Origin: Porphyromonadaceae bacterium UBA7087
GTDB taxonomy: Bacteria > Bacteroidota > Bacteroidia > Bacteroidales > Muribaculaceae
Assembly (NCBI GenBank): GCA_002493515.1
Contig: DKYZ01000134.1
Span: 28,968 to 72,653, forward strand
DNA: 43,686 bases
Direction of reading: 5' to 3'
The notes beneath the pieces are model-generated. The model saw nothing but the letters and a program-made list of their open reading frames with translations, ran no database searches and had not been told where the DNA came from. Position numbers and translations under genes: made by a program. Shown here piece by piece: positions 17,605-25,513 of the stretch. Numbering within the stretch: the stretch's first letter is position 1; each line of letters starts with the position of its first letter.

Positions 17605-19617
17605 ATGTATAGGAACTTTCGAAATATCGCCATGACGGCCATTCTGGCCTCCATGACCATGAATGCCGCGGAACCCAATCTCCCGAAGGTGGAGATTCTC
17701 GGCCAGGAATATTATTGCTATGAGATAAAGAAAGGCGACTCCATGTATGGTATCGCCAAGCAGTTCGGATGGGATGTGGATGAACTCGCCCGCCTCAATC
17801 CGAATACGTTGGGCGATATGAAGAAGGGTGCCAAACTGTATTATCCCACCGGAAGAGTCACTGCTCCCGCGGAGGCTGCACAGAGCGAGCCGACAGCCGC
17901 TGAACAACCCGCTGCCGATGACAGTTCCGAGGAGCCGGAAGTTGTGGAGGACCTTTCCGAGGAGGAATACGAGCCCATCACCCACGTCGTGAAGAAGGGG
18001 GAGACGGTCTACAGCATCTCGAAAATGTATAACCTTCCCCTTGAGGCCATTTACGAGAGTCATCCCTCCGCCCGCAAGGGAATAAAGGCCGGGGAGGTGA
18101 TCGAGATTCGCCAAAGTGCAGAAACCGTGGCTGCAAAGGGACGCTTTATGTATTATAACATAAAGCCAGGAGACACTCTCTATTCCCTCGCCAAAAGATA
18201 TAACGTAGGTGTAGCCGACATTCTCAAGGCAAATCCTGGTGTGAGCGAGACAAACTTCAAGGCTGGAGAGACCATACGCATCGGGCTCGCCGACGCCACC
18301 CGCAATGTGCGAACCGAACTTGTTGATGAGAGCCGCCTTCAGAAAATCGACAACTATAAAGTGAAGAAAGGGGAGACCTGGAGGGATATCTCCAAGAAGA
18401 CAGGTGTCCCCGTCGAGCAGCTCAAGGAGGCCAACGAGAATGTGGCTGAACTGAAGAAGAACGAGCTTATAGGCGTTCCCAAGACTGAGGTGGTGCAGGT
18501 GGAGAAGGAATATGTGGAGACCGATCCGCGCGACGAGACTCCGGAGGGGAGGGTAGAGCTATACGACTCTATCAACAAGACCGATTCCGAGGTGGCCCAG
18601 CTCAGGGAGGTGCGCGTGGCAATGCTAATGGACGAGCCCTCGTCGAAAAAAGACCAGGAGTTCTCGCGCGGCTTCCTCGTGGCACTCGACCGCCTGAAAC
18701 ATGAGCCTTACAAAATCAACTTCAAGGTGATCGACGGACGTTCCTCGACATCCGACATAGAGTCCTCACTCGACGATTTCGAGCCGGAGCTTGTGATATC
18801 CACCGCCGACAAGTCGTTCCCCGCCTTCCTTGCCGACTATGGCAACACCAACAAGGTGGAGATAATCAACGTCTTCGACGTCAAGAGCGACCTCTATACG
18901 GAAAACGCCTCCATGGTGCATTTCCTCACCCCCTCCGATTATTTCAACGACCAGATAGCCGACTACATATTCAAAAACTTCGGAGACCGTAAGATTCTCC
19001 TCATAGGCGATGAGGACGCCAACGACGGCATATCAGAAAGCCTGCTCCCAAAGCTTGATGACGCGAATGTAAGGCGAATGAGCGCCAGGGAACTGGCGGA
19101 TTTCGGTTTCGATGCGCTTGAGAATTATCTTGTGTATGCCTATCCCACCAAGAAAGAGGAGGCGGTAGCGATAATCGACGCGGTTGCATCGGGAATGGAG
19201 AAGTCTCCCGCAAGCTCGATAACTCTTGTGGGGCGTCCCAGCTGGATAACGTTCGCCGACGCCGTTTCCGATAGACTGGAACGCACGGGGACGCTGATTC
19301 CATCGCGCTTCTATTACGATACACAGTCGGCTGACGTGAAGAGCTTCACCGAGGATTTCCAGAAGATGTTCGGACATCAGCCCCTGAAATCGTATCCTAC
19401 TTTCGCAGCCGTAGGCTTCGACGTGGCCGAGTATTTCATACCGACAATCGTGGCAAACGGAGGCGACTTCAACCGCGATACCCGTATCTCGTTTACACCC
19501 CTGCAGTCGGATATCGACCTTGAGAGAGTGAGCAACTGGGGAGGCTGGTTCAATCCCGCCTGCTATATGCTTCTTTACCAGCCCGGCAAGGGAGTGGAGA
19601 GAATCACAGTAAAATGA
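17605..19617 (+). CDS. four-LysM protein with periplasmic-binding-protein-like domain
   Basis: A 670-residue exported protein. The signal peptide covers roughly residues 1-22. Four LysM peptidoglycan-binding repeats are visible at about 36-80 (EIKKGDSMYGIAKQFG), 124-168 (VVKKGETVYSISKMYN), 181-227 (NIKPGDTLYSLAKRYN) and 248-293 (KVKKGETWRDISKKTG). An acidic linker lies between repeats 1 and 2. From about 332 to the end is a type I periplasmic-binding fold (VRVAMLMDEP..., PELVISTAD, ILLIGDEDAND, PSWITFAD, AAVGFDVAEYF). The architecture recalls LpoA-like activators of cell-wall synthases, but that role is inference; no ligand can be named. The start is set by the promoter and the signal peptide. 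Its stop overlaps the next gene (ATGA). Confidence 0.85.
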   Translation: MYRNFRNIAMTAILASMTMNAAEPNLPKVEILGQEYYCYEIKKGDSMYGIAKQFGWDVDELARLNPNTLGDMKKGAKLYYPTGRVTAPAEAAQSEPTAAEQPAADDSSEEPEVVEDLSEEEYEPITHVVKKGETVYSISKMYNLPLEAIYESHPSARKGIKAGEVIEIRQSAETVAAKGRFMYYNIKPGDTLYSLAKRYNVGVADILKANPGVSETNFKAGETIRIGLADATRNVRTELVDESRLQKIDNYKVKKGETWRDISKKTGVPVEQLKEANENVAELKKNELIGVPKTEVVQVEKEYVETDPRDETPEGRVELYDSINKTDSEVAQLREVRVAMLMDEPSSKKDQEFSRGFLVALDRLKHEPYKINFKVIDGRSSTSDIESSLDDFEPELVISTADKSFPAFLADYGNTNKVEIINVFDVKSDLYTENASMVHFLTPSDYFNDQIADYIFKNFGDRKILLIGDEDANDGISESLLPKLDDANVRRMSARELADFGFDALENYLVYAYPTKKEEAVAIIDAVASGMEKSPASSITLVGRPSWITFADAVSDRLERTGTLIPSRFYYDTQSADVKSFTEDFQKMFGHQPLKSYPTFAAVGFDVAEYFIPTIVANGGDFNRDTRISFTPLQSDIDLERVSNWGGWFNPACYMLLYQPGKGVERITVK

Positions 19618-20315
19618 CAGCAGATATGGGAGCCGTCAAAAGATTAATAGCCGTCGCAGCTGTCGCCATGGGATTTTGCCCCATGGCGACGGCGCAGACG
19701 CACTACCACTCCAATGTTGCCGTCGGAGCCAGGGGCGGTGTGGATGTGTCGAGAGTTTTCTTCTCTCCAGGCGTCAAACAGACGTGGGCACTTGGTTTCA
19801 CCGGAGGCGTCACGTTCCGTTATATCGAGGAAAGTCATTTCGGACTGATCGCGGAGCTGAATTTCCTTCAGCGAGGCTGGAGGGAGAATTTCGAGGGCGC
19901 CCCGTATAAATACACACGCACACTGAATTATATTCAGATTCCGGTCTTCGCCCACATATATTTCGGACGCAGAGGCCGCTTCTTCTTTAACGCAGGACCG
20001 GAAGTGGGAATATTCCTGTCGGAGAGCACTAACTGCAATTTCAACGTCGCCGACATATCAAGACTCCCTGATTTCCCATACGTCAACCGCATGAACACGC
20101 AGATGTCGATTCCCGTGCAGAACCGTTTCGACTATGGCATTTCTGCCGGACTTGGCGGAGAGTTCAACCTGACACCACGTCACAGCATCTATCTTGAGGC
20201 GCGCGCCTACTACGGATTGGGCAATATATTCAAATCGAAACGTACAGACCCCTTCAGCGCGTCAAATTCCATGACAATAATGGCCACCGTCGGATATTGG
20301 CTCCGAATCAAGTGA
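19614..20315 (+). CDS. PorT-family outer-membrane beta-barrel protein
   Basis: A 233-residue outer-membrane protein with a signal peptide ending at TAQ (about residue 28) and a small barrel of the OMP_b-brl_2/PorT type: GARGGVDVSRVFFSPGVKQTWALGFTGG, AELNFLQRGWRENF, YIQIPVFAHIYFGRRGRFFFNAGPEVG, and final strands ending GYWLRIK. Close family relatives are common in Bacteroidetes and mostly uncharacterised; PorT itself takes part in type IX secretion, but nothing here proves that role. The ATG at 19614 overlaps the LysM gene stop; an alternative start is 19626. The coupling suggests the LysM protein and this barrel work together at the envelope. Confidence 0.8.
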   Translation: MTADMGAVKRLIAVAAVAMGFCPMATAQTHYHSNVAVGARGGVDVSRVFFSPGVKQTWALGFTGGVTFRYIEESHFGLIAELNFLQRGWRENFEGAPYKYTRTLNYIQIPVFAHIYFGRRGRFFFNAGPEVGIFLSESTNCNFNVADISRLPDFPYVNRMNTQMSIPVQNRFDYGISAGLGGEFNLTPRHSIYLEARAYYGLGNIFKSKRTDPFSASNSMTIMATVGYWLRIK

Positions 20316-20321
20316 CCATTC

Positions 20322-20357
20322 TTACAATACTTTTCTTACAATACGTTTTTACAATAC
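20322..20357. repeat. three copies of TTACAATAC
   Basis: TTACAATAC occurs at 20322-20330, 20336-20344 and 20349-20357 (TTACAATAC with one T shared in the run), spaced 14 and 13 bp. It fills the gap between the convergent PorT-like and cdsA genes, and the last copy supplies the cdsA stop codon and final codons. Confidence 0.7.
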
Positions 20358-21203
20358 TTTCGTCAGCACCAATCGGTACAGAAAATCCGGCTGCTCCATC
20401 AATCGGTAGAAAAGGAGGTAAATGAACGCCATAGGCATGACCAGCAGGGTCGAGTCTATGCGGTCGAGGATGCCCCCGTGTCCAGGGATGATATTGCCTG
20501 AATCCTTGATGTCGAGACTTCTCTTTATCAGAGATTCAAACAGATCGCCGAATGTCCCTACTATCGTCACGAGGCATGCGAGACCGAGCCATATGCCGAT
20601 ATTGGCGGGCAGACAGAAGAATCCATTGCTGAAATAGCAGAACAGCGTGGCAGCCACCAGATTGAACACGACTCCGCCTATGAATCCCTCCCATGTCTTT
20701 TTAGGCGACACGCTGCGGAACAGTTTGTGGCGTCCGAACAACGATCCGGTCAGGAATGCACCCGTGTCGTTGATCCATATGAAACAGAATATCGCGAGAA
20801 CTATTGTCGTCTGGGGAAACATCCTGCCGATTATGACCATAATGCTAAGGGGAAGGGCTATATACATCTGCGTCATCATGGAGAATGACACGTCGCGTAT
20901 CGGTTTACCCCCGAAATAGAGTTGCACCACAATCCTGAAAAACCATATCAAAAGCCAGAAGATTATGGGGTAGAACCATGATGCCAGACATAGAAGTACG
21001 CATCCGGCGAGGTCGAGCCCGTCATAAAAGGCTTCGTCAATACTTAGACGGTAAGTGATGTTCTGAAGCTCCAGGCAGGCAAACAAAGCAAAAAGGCACG
21101 CCAGGCATGCCACAGGTACTGGTCCGGAGAGTGTGCATAACACGATGATACCTACGTATACAAGTCCCGACAGGGCGCGGATGAGCAATTTCTTGATGTT
21201 CAT
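20349..21203 (-). CDS. cdsA: phosphatidate cytidylyltransferase
   Basis: Makes CDP-diacylglycerol from phosphatidate and CTP, the precursor of phosphatidylethanolamine and other phospholipids, in the inner membrane. It is 284 residues with about eight hydrophobic segments. The conserved C-terminal signature is present: SPKKTWEGFIGG followed by GTFGDLFESLIKRSLDIKDSGNIIPGHGGILDRIDS. It has its own consensus promoter, so it is transcribed separately from the T9SS-type gene upstream of it on the same strand. Confidence 0.96.
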   Translation of the reverse strand: MNIKKLLIRALSGLVYVGIIVLCTLSGPVPVACLACLFALFACLELQNITYRLSIDEAFYDGLDLAGCVLLCLASWFYPIIFWLLIWFFRIVVQLYFGGKPIRDVSFSMMTQMYIALPLSIMVIIGRMFPQTTIVLAIFCFIWINDTGAFLTGSLFGRHKLFRSVSPKKTWEGFIGGVVFNLVAATLFCYFSNGFFCLPANIGIWLGLACLVTIVGTFGDLFESLIKRSLDIKDSGNIIPGHGGILDRIDSTLLVMPMAFIYLLFYRLMEQPDFLYRLVLTKVL

Positions 21204-21258
21204 GATATGATGGATTGTAAATGATGCCGAAAGAGAAAGACTCCGGCAGGTTTAGTTG

Positions 21259-21290
21259 CAAAATTAAGCTAAATATTCATATCGGCAAAA
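21259..21290 (-). promoter_or_regulatory. consensus promoter for cdsA
   Basis: On the minus strand TTTTG (21286-21290), a 19-bp spacer and TAATTTTG (21259-21266). Full match to the Bacteroidetes consensus, with a leader of about 50 nt. Confidence 0.75.
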
Positions 21291-21310
21291 TTATACGGCC
21301 ATTAAAATAA

Positions 21311-21339
21311 TCCGTCCCGCGCCAAAAGCACGGGACGGA
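21311..21339 (-). terminator. hairpin terminator after the T9SS-type gene
   Basis: TCCGTCCCG at 21311-21319 pairs with CGGGACGGA at 21331-21339. On the minus strand it is followed by a T-rich run (TTATTTTAAT); on the plus strand a T7 run follows, so it may act both ways. Confidence 0.7.
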
Positions 21340-21397
21340 CCTGTTTTTTTATTTACGGATTTTATTTTCCGCCGGCCTGTGTGCCGGAAGTGTCTTA

Positions 21398-23104
21398 TCA
21401 GAGACGGGCCTTGAGAACGGTTGTCACACCAGTCTCGCTTATGGCGCGTATCACGTAAACGCCTCCCTCAAGAGCGGGCTCCACTCTCATGCCGGGCTTA
21501 TTCATCGACAATACCAGAGCGCCGCTGAGGTCATAGATCTCGAGAGTGCTGACTTTCGAGCCGAGGGTTATCACACTGCCGTTTACCTTCATATCGGTAT
21601 AACCCGAGAGAACGGCGTTGATACCACTGCCCTTATTGGTGTCAAACAGATAAGAGAACGCGGGATATTTGTCTGCGTCAGGCTCATCGGCATCTGCCCA
21701 GATGTTGTAGACTCCTGTTGCTATCACCTCCAGCCCATTTGTGGCGCAAGGGAATCCGGAGAACTGAACTGACTGCTCGCCATCATACTCGGAAGTTACC
21801 ATGTGGGTCATGTAGTCGTCCATGAACTCCGCGAACTCCGGCTTGGTCTGCTCGAAATAATCGAAAAGCGTCATAGGCTCCTTGCCGGCAGGCCATACGT
21901 ATGCCACGTCGGGAATCTTGACGATTGTGTTGCCATCGATTCTTCCGGTCATCGAACCGTCACGCAGAATCTGGCCTATACGGAAGTTTACCTTGATATC
22001 CTCGGTATTTCCGCTGGCAATGTCGATTTTCATTGTCCCGTCAGGAGAGGATCCGGTGTGGCTCCAGTCGGCTATGAAGTATGTGCCCTGGGGATTCATC
22101 TTGCCGCTGTTGATCATGATGCACTTGAAGTTCGGGTTGTTCCTTACTTCCTGATAGACTGTCATGAAAGCAATCCATTTCTCGTTCCATTCATCATATT
22201 CGGCGAGAAATTTCTCCATAGCTTCATTGTATGCGTCGATCTCTTCGCTGGTCATGTACTCCTCAGGCTCTGGATATTCGTCGGGATCAGAACCCCCGGC
22301 CATCCATTCATTGAGATCCTCGTTATATTGCTCCCTCTCCTCATCCGGCATAAAGTCAACTGGATTGGGACTCTCCGGGCCGTCGCCTACCCATTCGGGG
22401 AACTGCACGTTGTCGGGATTGAGCTTCTCCGAACAGTAGAGGCGATAGGTCCATTTGCCGTCGTCGCCCTTGGTCCATACCACGGGCTGTGTAACATATC
22501 CATAGTTGTCCCACATCTGACCCATGATCACATTTCCATCGTCAGATATGGCCATGGTGGAGACAATCTGCGGTGCGCGGCCTGTGAAATCTTTCTCCGG
22601 ATAAGGCCGAATCTCGGGGTCTCCGAAATACTTTTCAGGGTCGTCACTGCCGGTGGCATGCCAGATTGCGGGAACGTGGGTGACTCCGTCGTAACCCTGC
22701 TGCACGTCTGTGCCGAGGATTCCGATCAATGTCTGTCCGTCAGGCGTGATGGCTCGTGAGAGTCCGATACGTCCGTTTGTAGGCAGGTAATACCAGTTTC
22801 CGTCCTTGAAATATCCCGGAATCTCTGCCATTGTGCTGATGTCTCCGGCGATTACACCGTTGTCGGCCACACGACTGCCGGTGCCGAGCTCAAACTGGCC
22901 CTCCTCCACGTAGATGATCTTTTTCTCTACATCCACTACCGAAGCGCTTTCAAGGATGGCTCCGGCCAGCCATTTGCCGTTGGAGGATATATCTGAGATA
23001 TAGGCTCCTTTGTAGATGGTGACACCATCAGTCTCTTCGACGTCGGTCTCTCCCGTTGTCTGGGCGTAGAGGGCGGGTGTGACCGCCGACAACGCCATGC
23101 TCAT
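21398..23104 (-). CDS. exported protein with T9SS type A-like C-terminal sorting domain; signal peptide frameshifted
   Basis: A 568-residue protein of unknown function. The first ~230 residues have HAF-like repeats (ISDISSNGKWLAG, VADNGVIAGDIS, AITPDGQTLIGIL, MAISDDGNVIMGQMW), a bladed extracellular style. A Glu/Asp-rich helical insert follows at about 245-320. The last ~70 residues (STLEIYDLSGALVLSMNKPG ... GGVYVIRAISETGVTTVLKARL, in two parts) look like a type IX sorting domain. From the ATG at 23104 the signal peptide is only MSMALSAVTPALYAQ, without basic residues. Just upstream, ATG at 23121 opens MKNFYL and stops at 23101; a one-base gain in the A5/T5 run would join both into a full signal peptide. 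The gene could be phase-variable, damaged, or affected by a sequencing error. Confidence 0.75.
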   Translation of the reverse strand: MSMALSAVTPALYAQTTGETDVEETDGVTIYKGAYISDISSNGKWLAGAILESASVVDVEKKIIYVEEGQFELGTGSRVADNGVIAGDISTMAEIPGYFKDGNWYYLPTNGRIGLSRAITPDGQTLIGILGTDVQQGYDGVTHVPAIWHATGSDDPEKYFGDPEIRPYPEKDFTGRAPQIVSTMAISDDGNVIMGQMWDNYGYVTQPVVWTKGDDGKWTYRLYCSEKLNPDNVQFPEWVGDGPESPNPVDFMPDEEREQYNEDLNEWMAGGSDPDEYPEPEEYMTSEEIDAYNEAMEKFLAEYDEWNEKWIAFMTVYQEVRNNPNFKCIMINSGKMNPQGTYFIADWSHTGSSPDGTMKIDIASGNTEDIKVNFRIGQILRDGSMTGRIDGNTIVKIPDVAYVWPAGKEPMTLFDYFEQTKPEFAEFMDDYMTHMVTSEYDGEQSVQFSGFPCATNGLEVIATGVYNIWADADEPDADKYPAFSYLFDTNKGSGINAVLSGYTDMKVNGSVITLGSKVSTLEIYDLSGALVLSMNKPGMRVEPALEGGVYVIRAISETGVTTVLKARL

Positions 23105-23121
23105 AAGTAAAAATTTTTCAT
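23101..23121 (-). other. out-of-frame MKNFYL mini-ORF overlapping the start of the T9SS-type gene
   Basis: Minus-strand ATG at 23121 encodes MKNFYL and its TGA (23101-23103) overlaps the ATG at 23104 as ATGA. The run AAAAATTTTT lies inside it. With one more A or T the frame continues into the main ORF. Confidence 0.8.
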
Positions 23122-23180
23122 TTTTTTTATTTAAGTTAATCCTCTGTTTGATTGAATTTCATATGTAGAAGTCAGCTTTT

Positions 23181-23975
23181 TTAGAAATTGTCGATCTGGG
23201 GCACCGCGGCCAGTTTCATGTCATGGTCCTTGATGAAAGCGAGGATGGCATCGCGCTCGGGACTCTGCGGCACATCCTCATTGATGCGTCTCACGGCATT
23301 GAACACCGACGTGTTGCACTGATAGACGTGTCTGTAGCATTTTGCGATGTCGTCGATTATATCCTCGCTTTTCTTCCCGCGGCGCAGGATGAAGGCGTTG
23401 ACTCCGTAATAGGAGATAGGGTTGTGGGCCATTATCACAAACGGCGGCACATGGTTGTTGACACGGCAACCACCCTTGATGAGCACCCATTCCCCTATGT
23501 CGAGACCCTCGTGGACAAGGGCATTGGAGGAAAGGATTGAGTAGTTGCCTATCTTGCAGTCGCCGGCTATCTTGACGGCATTTCCGAGAACGCAGTAGTT
23601 GCCGATCGCGGAGTCATGACCGATATGGGTCTGGGCCATGATGAATGAGTCGTTGCCGATGCGCGTCTCGCCGTGCGGGCGTATGCTGCGGTTGATGATC
23701 ACGTGCTCGCGGATGGTGTTGTTGTCTCCGATAACCACCAGCGAGTCTTCCCCTTTCCATCGGAAATCCTGGGGAGAGGCGGCAATGATGGCTCCTTCGT
23801 AGATGGCGTTGTTCCTGCCGATTCTCGCTCCTCGGAGAATGCTTGCGTGCGGGCGCACTACAGTGCCGTCGCCTATCACCACATCCTTGTCGATATACGC
23901 GAAAGCCTCGATTGTGACGTTGTCGCCGATCTTAGCCTCGGGATGCACGTATGAGAGATTGCTGATATTGTTCAT
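23181..23975 (-). CDS. LpxA-like UDP-N-acetylglucosamine acyltransferase
   Basis: A 264-residue left-handed beta-helix acyltransferase. Hexapeptide repeats fill residues ~8-190 (IGDNVTIEAFAYIDKDVVIG and similar), followed by a helical C-terminal part. QTHIGHD places His120 where LpxA has its catalytic His125, and GGCRVNNHVPPFVIMAHN matches the LpxA segment before the C-terminal helices. LpxA adds a hydroxyacyl chain to UDP-GlcNAc, the first step of lipid A. No lpxC, lpxD or fabZ is nearby, so it may be a second copy with a different substrate rather than the main lpxA; this cannot be settled here. Confidence 0.8.
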   Translation of the reverse strand: MNNISNLSYVHPEAKIGDNVTIEAFAYIDKDVVIGDGTVVRPHASILRGARIGRNNAIYEGAIIAASPQDFRWKGEDSLVVIGDNNTIREHVIINRSIRPHGETRIGNDSFIMAQTHIGHDSAIGNYCVLGNAVKIAGDCKIGNYSILSSNALVHEGLDIGEWVLIKGGCRVNNHVPPFVIMAHNPISYYGVNAFILRRGKKSEDIIDDIAKCYRHVYQCNTSVFNAVRRINEDVPQSPERDAILAFIKDHDMKLAAVPQIDNF

Positions 23976-24004
23976 GGCCTTTAGGTTTTGTGGTTAATTT
24001 TGTT

Positions 24005-24012
24005 CAAAATTA
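24005..24012 (-). promoter_or_regulatory. -7 box for the LpxA-like gene
   Basis: Minus-strand TAATTTTG at 24005-24012, 30 bp before the ATG at 23975. The -33 region is AT-rich without a clear TTTG. Confidence 0.55.
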
Positions 24013-24060
24013 ATAAAAATTAATGGTATGATAAAATATCAATTGTTAATAATTCAAAAA

Positions 24061-24091
24061 GGGCCCGGACTTCCTTTTTATGTCCGGACCC
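24061..24091 (-). terminator. terminator after the RND efflux operon
   Basis: GGGCCCGGAC (24061-24070) pairs with GTCCGGACCC (24082-24091), with one mismatch. On the minus strand it is followed by TTTTTG. It is also preceded by a T-run in the other direction. Confidence 0.8.
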
Positions 24092-24131
24092 TTTTCATAC
24101 CCGTAATGGTTGTTAATCAGATGACTAAGGC

Positions 24132-25508
24132 TTACTTACCACCTCCCACGGCCTGGTAGAGGCTGATGAGCGCGGCCACCTTGTTGTGCCAGCAGTTGAG
24201 GCTCGAGAGCTGCGCGTTGAGCAGACTCGACTGGGCGGTCAGCACCTCCAGATAGGTGGTGTTCCGGTCGAGGGTAAGAAGCTCCTGGGTGATTGCAACC
24301 GATTTCTCAAGCTGGTCGATCTGCAGAAGCACGTATTCACGTTTCTCGTGGTTCTTGCGATATTTCACCAAAGCGTCGCTCACCTCGGCGCTCGCGTTAA
24401 GCACCGAATACTCGAAGTTGTTCATCGCCTGGGCCTGCTGGGCCTTCGACGCTTCGAGGGTGGCTATGTTCTGTCCGCGTGAGAAAATCGGGGCAGTCAG
24501 CTGGCCGGCGAGCTGGATAAACCACTTTCCGGGATTGGTGATGATCGATCCGAGAAGATTGGTGAATCCGCCCTGGGCGGAGATTGTCAGGCTCGGATAG
24601 AAAGCGGCACGCGCGCTGTTGGTGGCGTAGTATGCCTGCGCGAGTGCCCGCTCGCTCGCCCTCACGTCGGGACGCACGGCGAGATATGACATCGGGATAC
24701 CGTTGACTATCTCCTCCGGAAGGTCGAAGTCGAGACTGTTGGTCACCTCCCACGTCTGCGGGTAGGTGTTCAGCAGAAGCGAGAGCGTGTTCTGAAGCTC
24801 GTGGATGGAGTTCTCCATGTCGGGAATGGTTGACATGATGTTGTAGTAGTTGGCACGGCTCTGCACTACTCCCGCCTCGTTGGTGTAACCGGCGTTCTTG
24901 AGAAGCTCCATTGATTCCACCTGCTCCTTCCATATCTCGGATGTGCGCTTCGTGAGGTCAAGCTGCTGGTTGAGAAGCACTATCGTATAGTAGGTGCTTG
25001 CCACGCCACAGACAATCTGCGACTGCACGGCTTGCCGGTAGTCTTCCATCTGCTCTTTGGCCATCTCGGCCCCGCGCTTGCGGTTGAGGATCTTTCCGAA
25101 GACGTCTATCTCCCAGCTGGCGGCCAGCGGCAGGGTGTAGCTCCAGTTCATGTGGCTTCCGCCATAGCTTGCCGACCCTCCGTTGGGAGTGAACGCAAGT
25201 GAGGGAAGATAGCTCAGCTTGGCTCCCTTCAGCTGTGCGGCGGCTATGTCGATGTTGAGCCTCGCGTTCTCCAGGTCCTTGTTGTTGGCTATCGCCAGGC
25301 GAATGAGATCCTGGAGCTTGGGGTCGGTGAAGACCTTCTCCCATCCAAGATACGGAAGCTGGGTTGAGTCGGCCCTCATCTCCATGGCCTTCTTGAAGTC
25401 TGCGGCCACGGGGGTGTCGGTCGGAAGCTCGTATTTCTGATATATGTGGCAGCTCGAGAAGGAGACAGCCATCAACGCGCACAAGGCGCCTTTCACTAAA
25501 TTGTTCAT
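24132..25508 (-). CDS. RND efflux outer-membrane factor lipoprotein (OprM/TolC family)
   Basis: A 458-residue outer-membrane channel of a tripartite efflux pump. Signal peptide with lipobox FSSC (Cys20), then the NodT/OprM start YQKYELPTDTPVAADF. The duplicated TolC fold is seen in DPKLQDLIRLAIANNKDLENARLNID and in RPDVRASERALAQAYYATNSARAAFYPSLTISAQGG (family blocks, quoted in part). The ATG at 25508 puts the lipobox at the right distance; the longer frame to 25610 has no signal peptide and overlaps the pump gene. It starts five bases after the pump gene stop. Confidence 0.93.
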   Translation of the reverse strand: MNNLVKGALCALMAVSFSSCHIYQKYELPTDTPVAADFKKAMEMRADSTQLPYLGWEKVFTDPKLQDLIRLAIANNKDLENARLNIDIAAAQLKGAKLSYLPSLAFTPNGGSASYGGSHMNWSYTLPLAASWEIDVFGKILNRKRGAEMAKEQMEDYRQAVQSQIVCGVASTYYTIVLLNQQLDLTKRTSEIWKEQVESMELLKNAGYTNEAGVVQSRANYYNIMSTIPDMENSIHELQNTLSLLLNTYPQTWEVTNSLDFDLPEEIVNGIPMSYLAVRPDVRASERALAQAYYATNSARAAFYPSLTISAQGGFTNLLGSIITNPGKWFIQLAGQLTAPIFSRGQNIATLEASKAQQAQAMNNFEYSVLNASAEVSDALVKYRKNHEKREYVLLQIDQLEKSVAITQELLTLDRNTTYLEVLTAQSSLLNAQLSSLNCWHNKVAALISLYQAVGGGK

Positions 25509-25513
25509 TTCTG

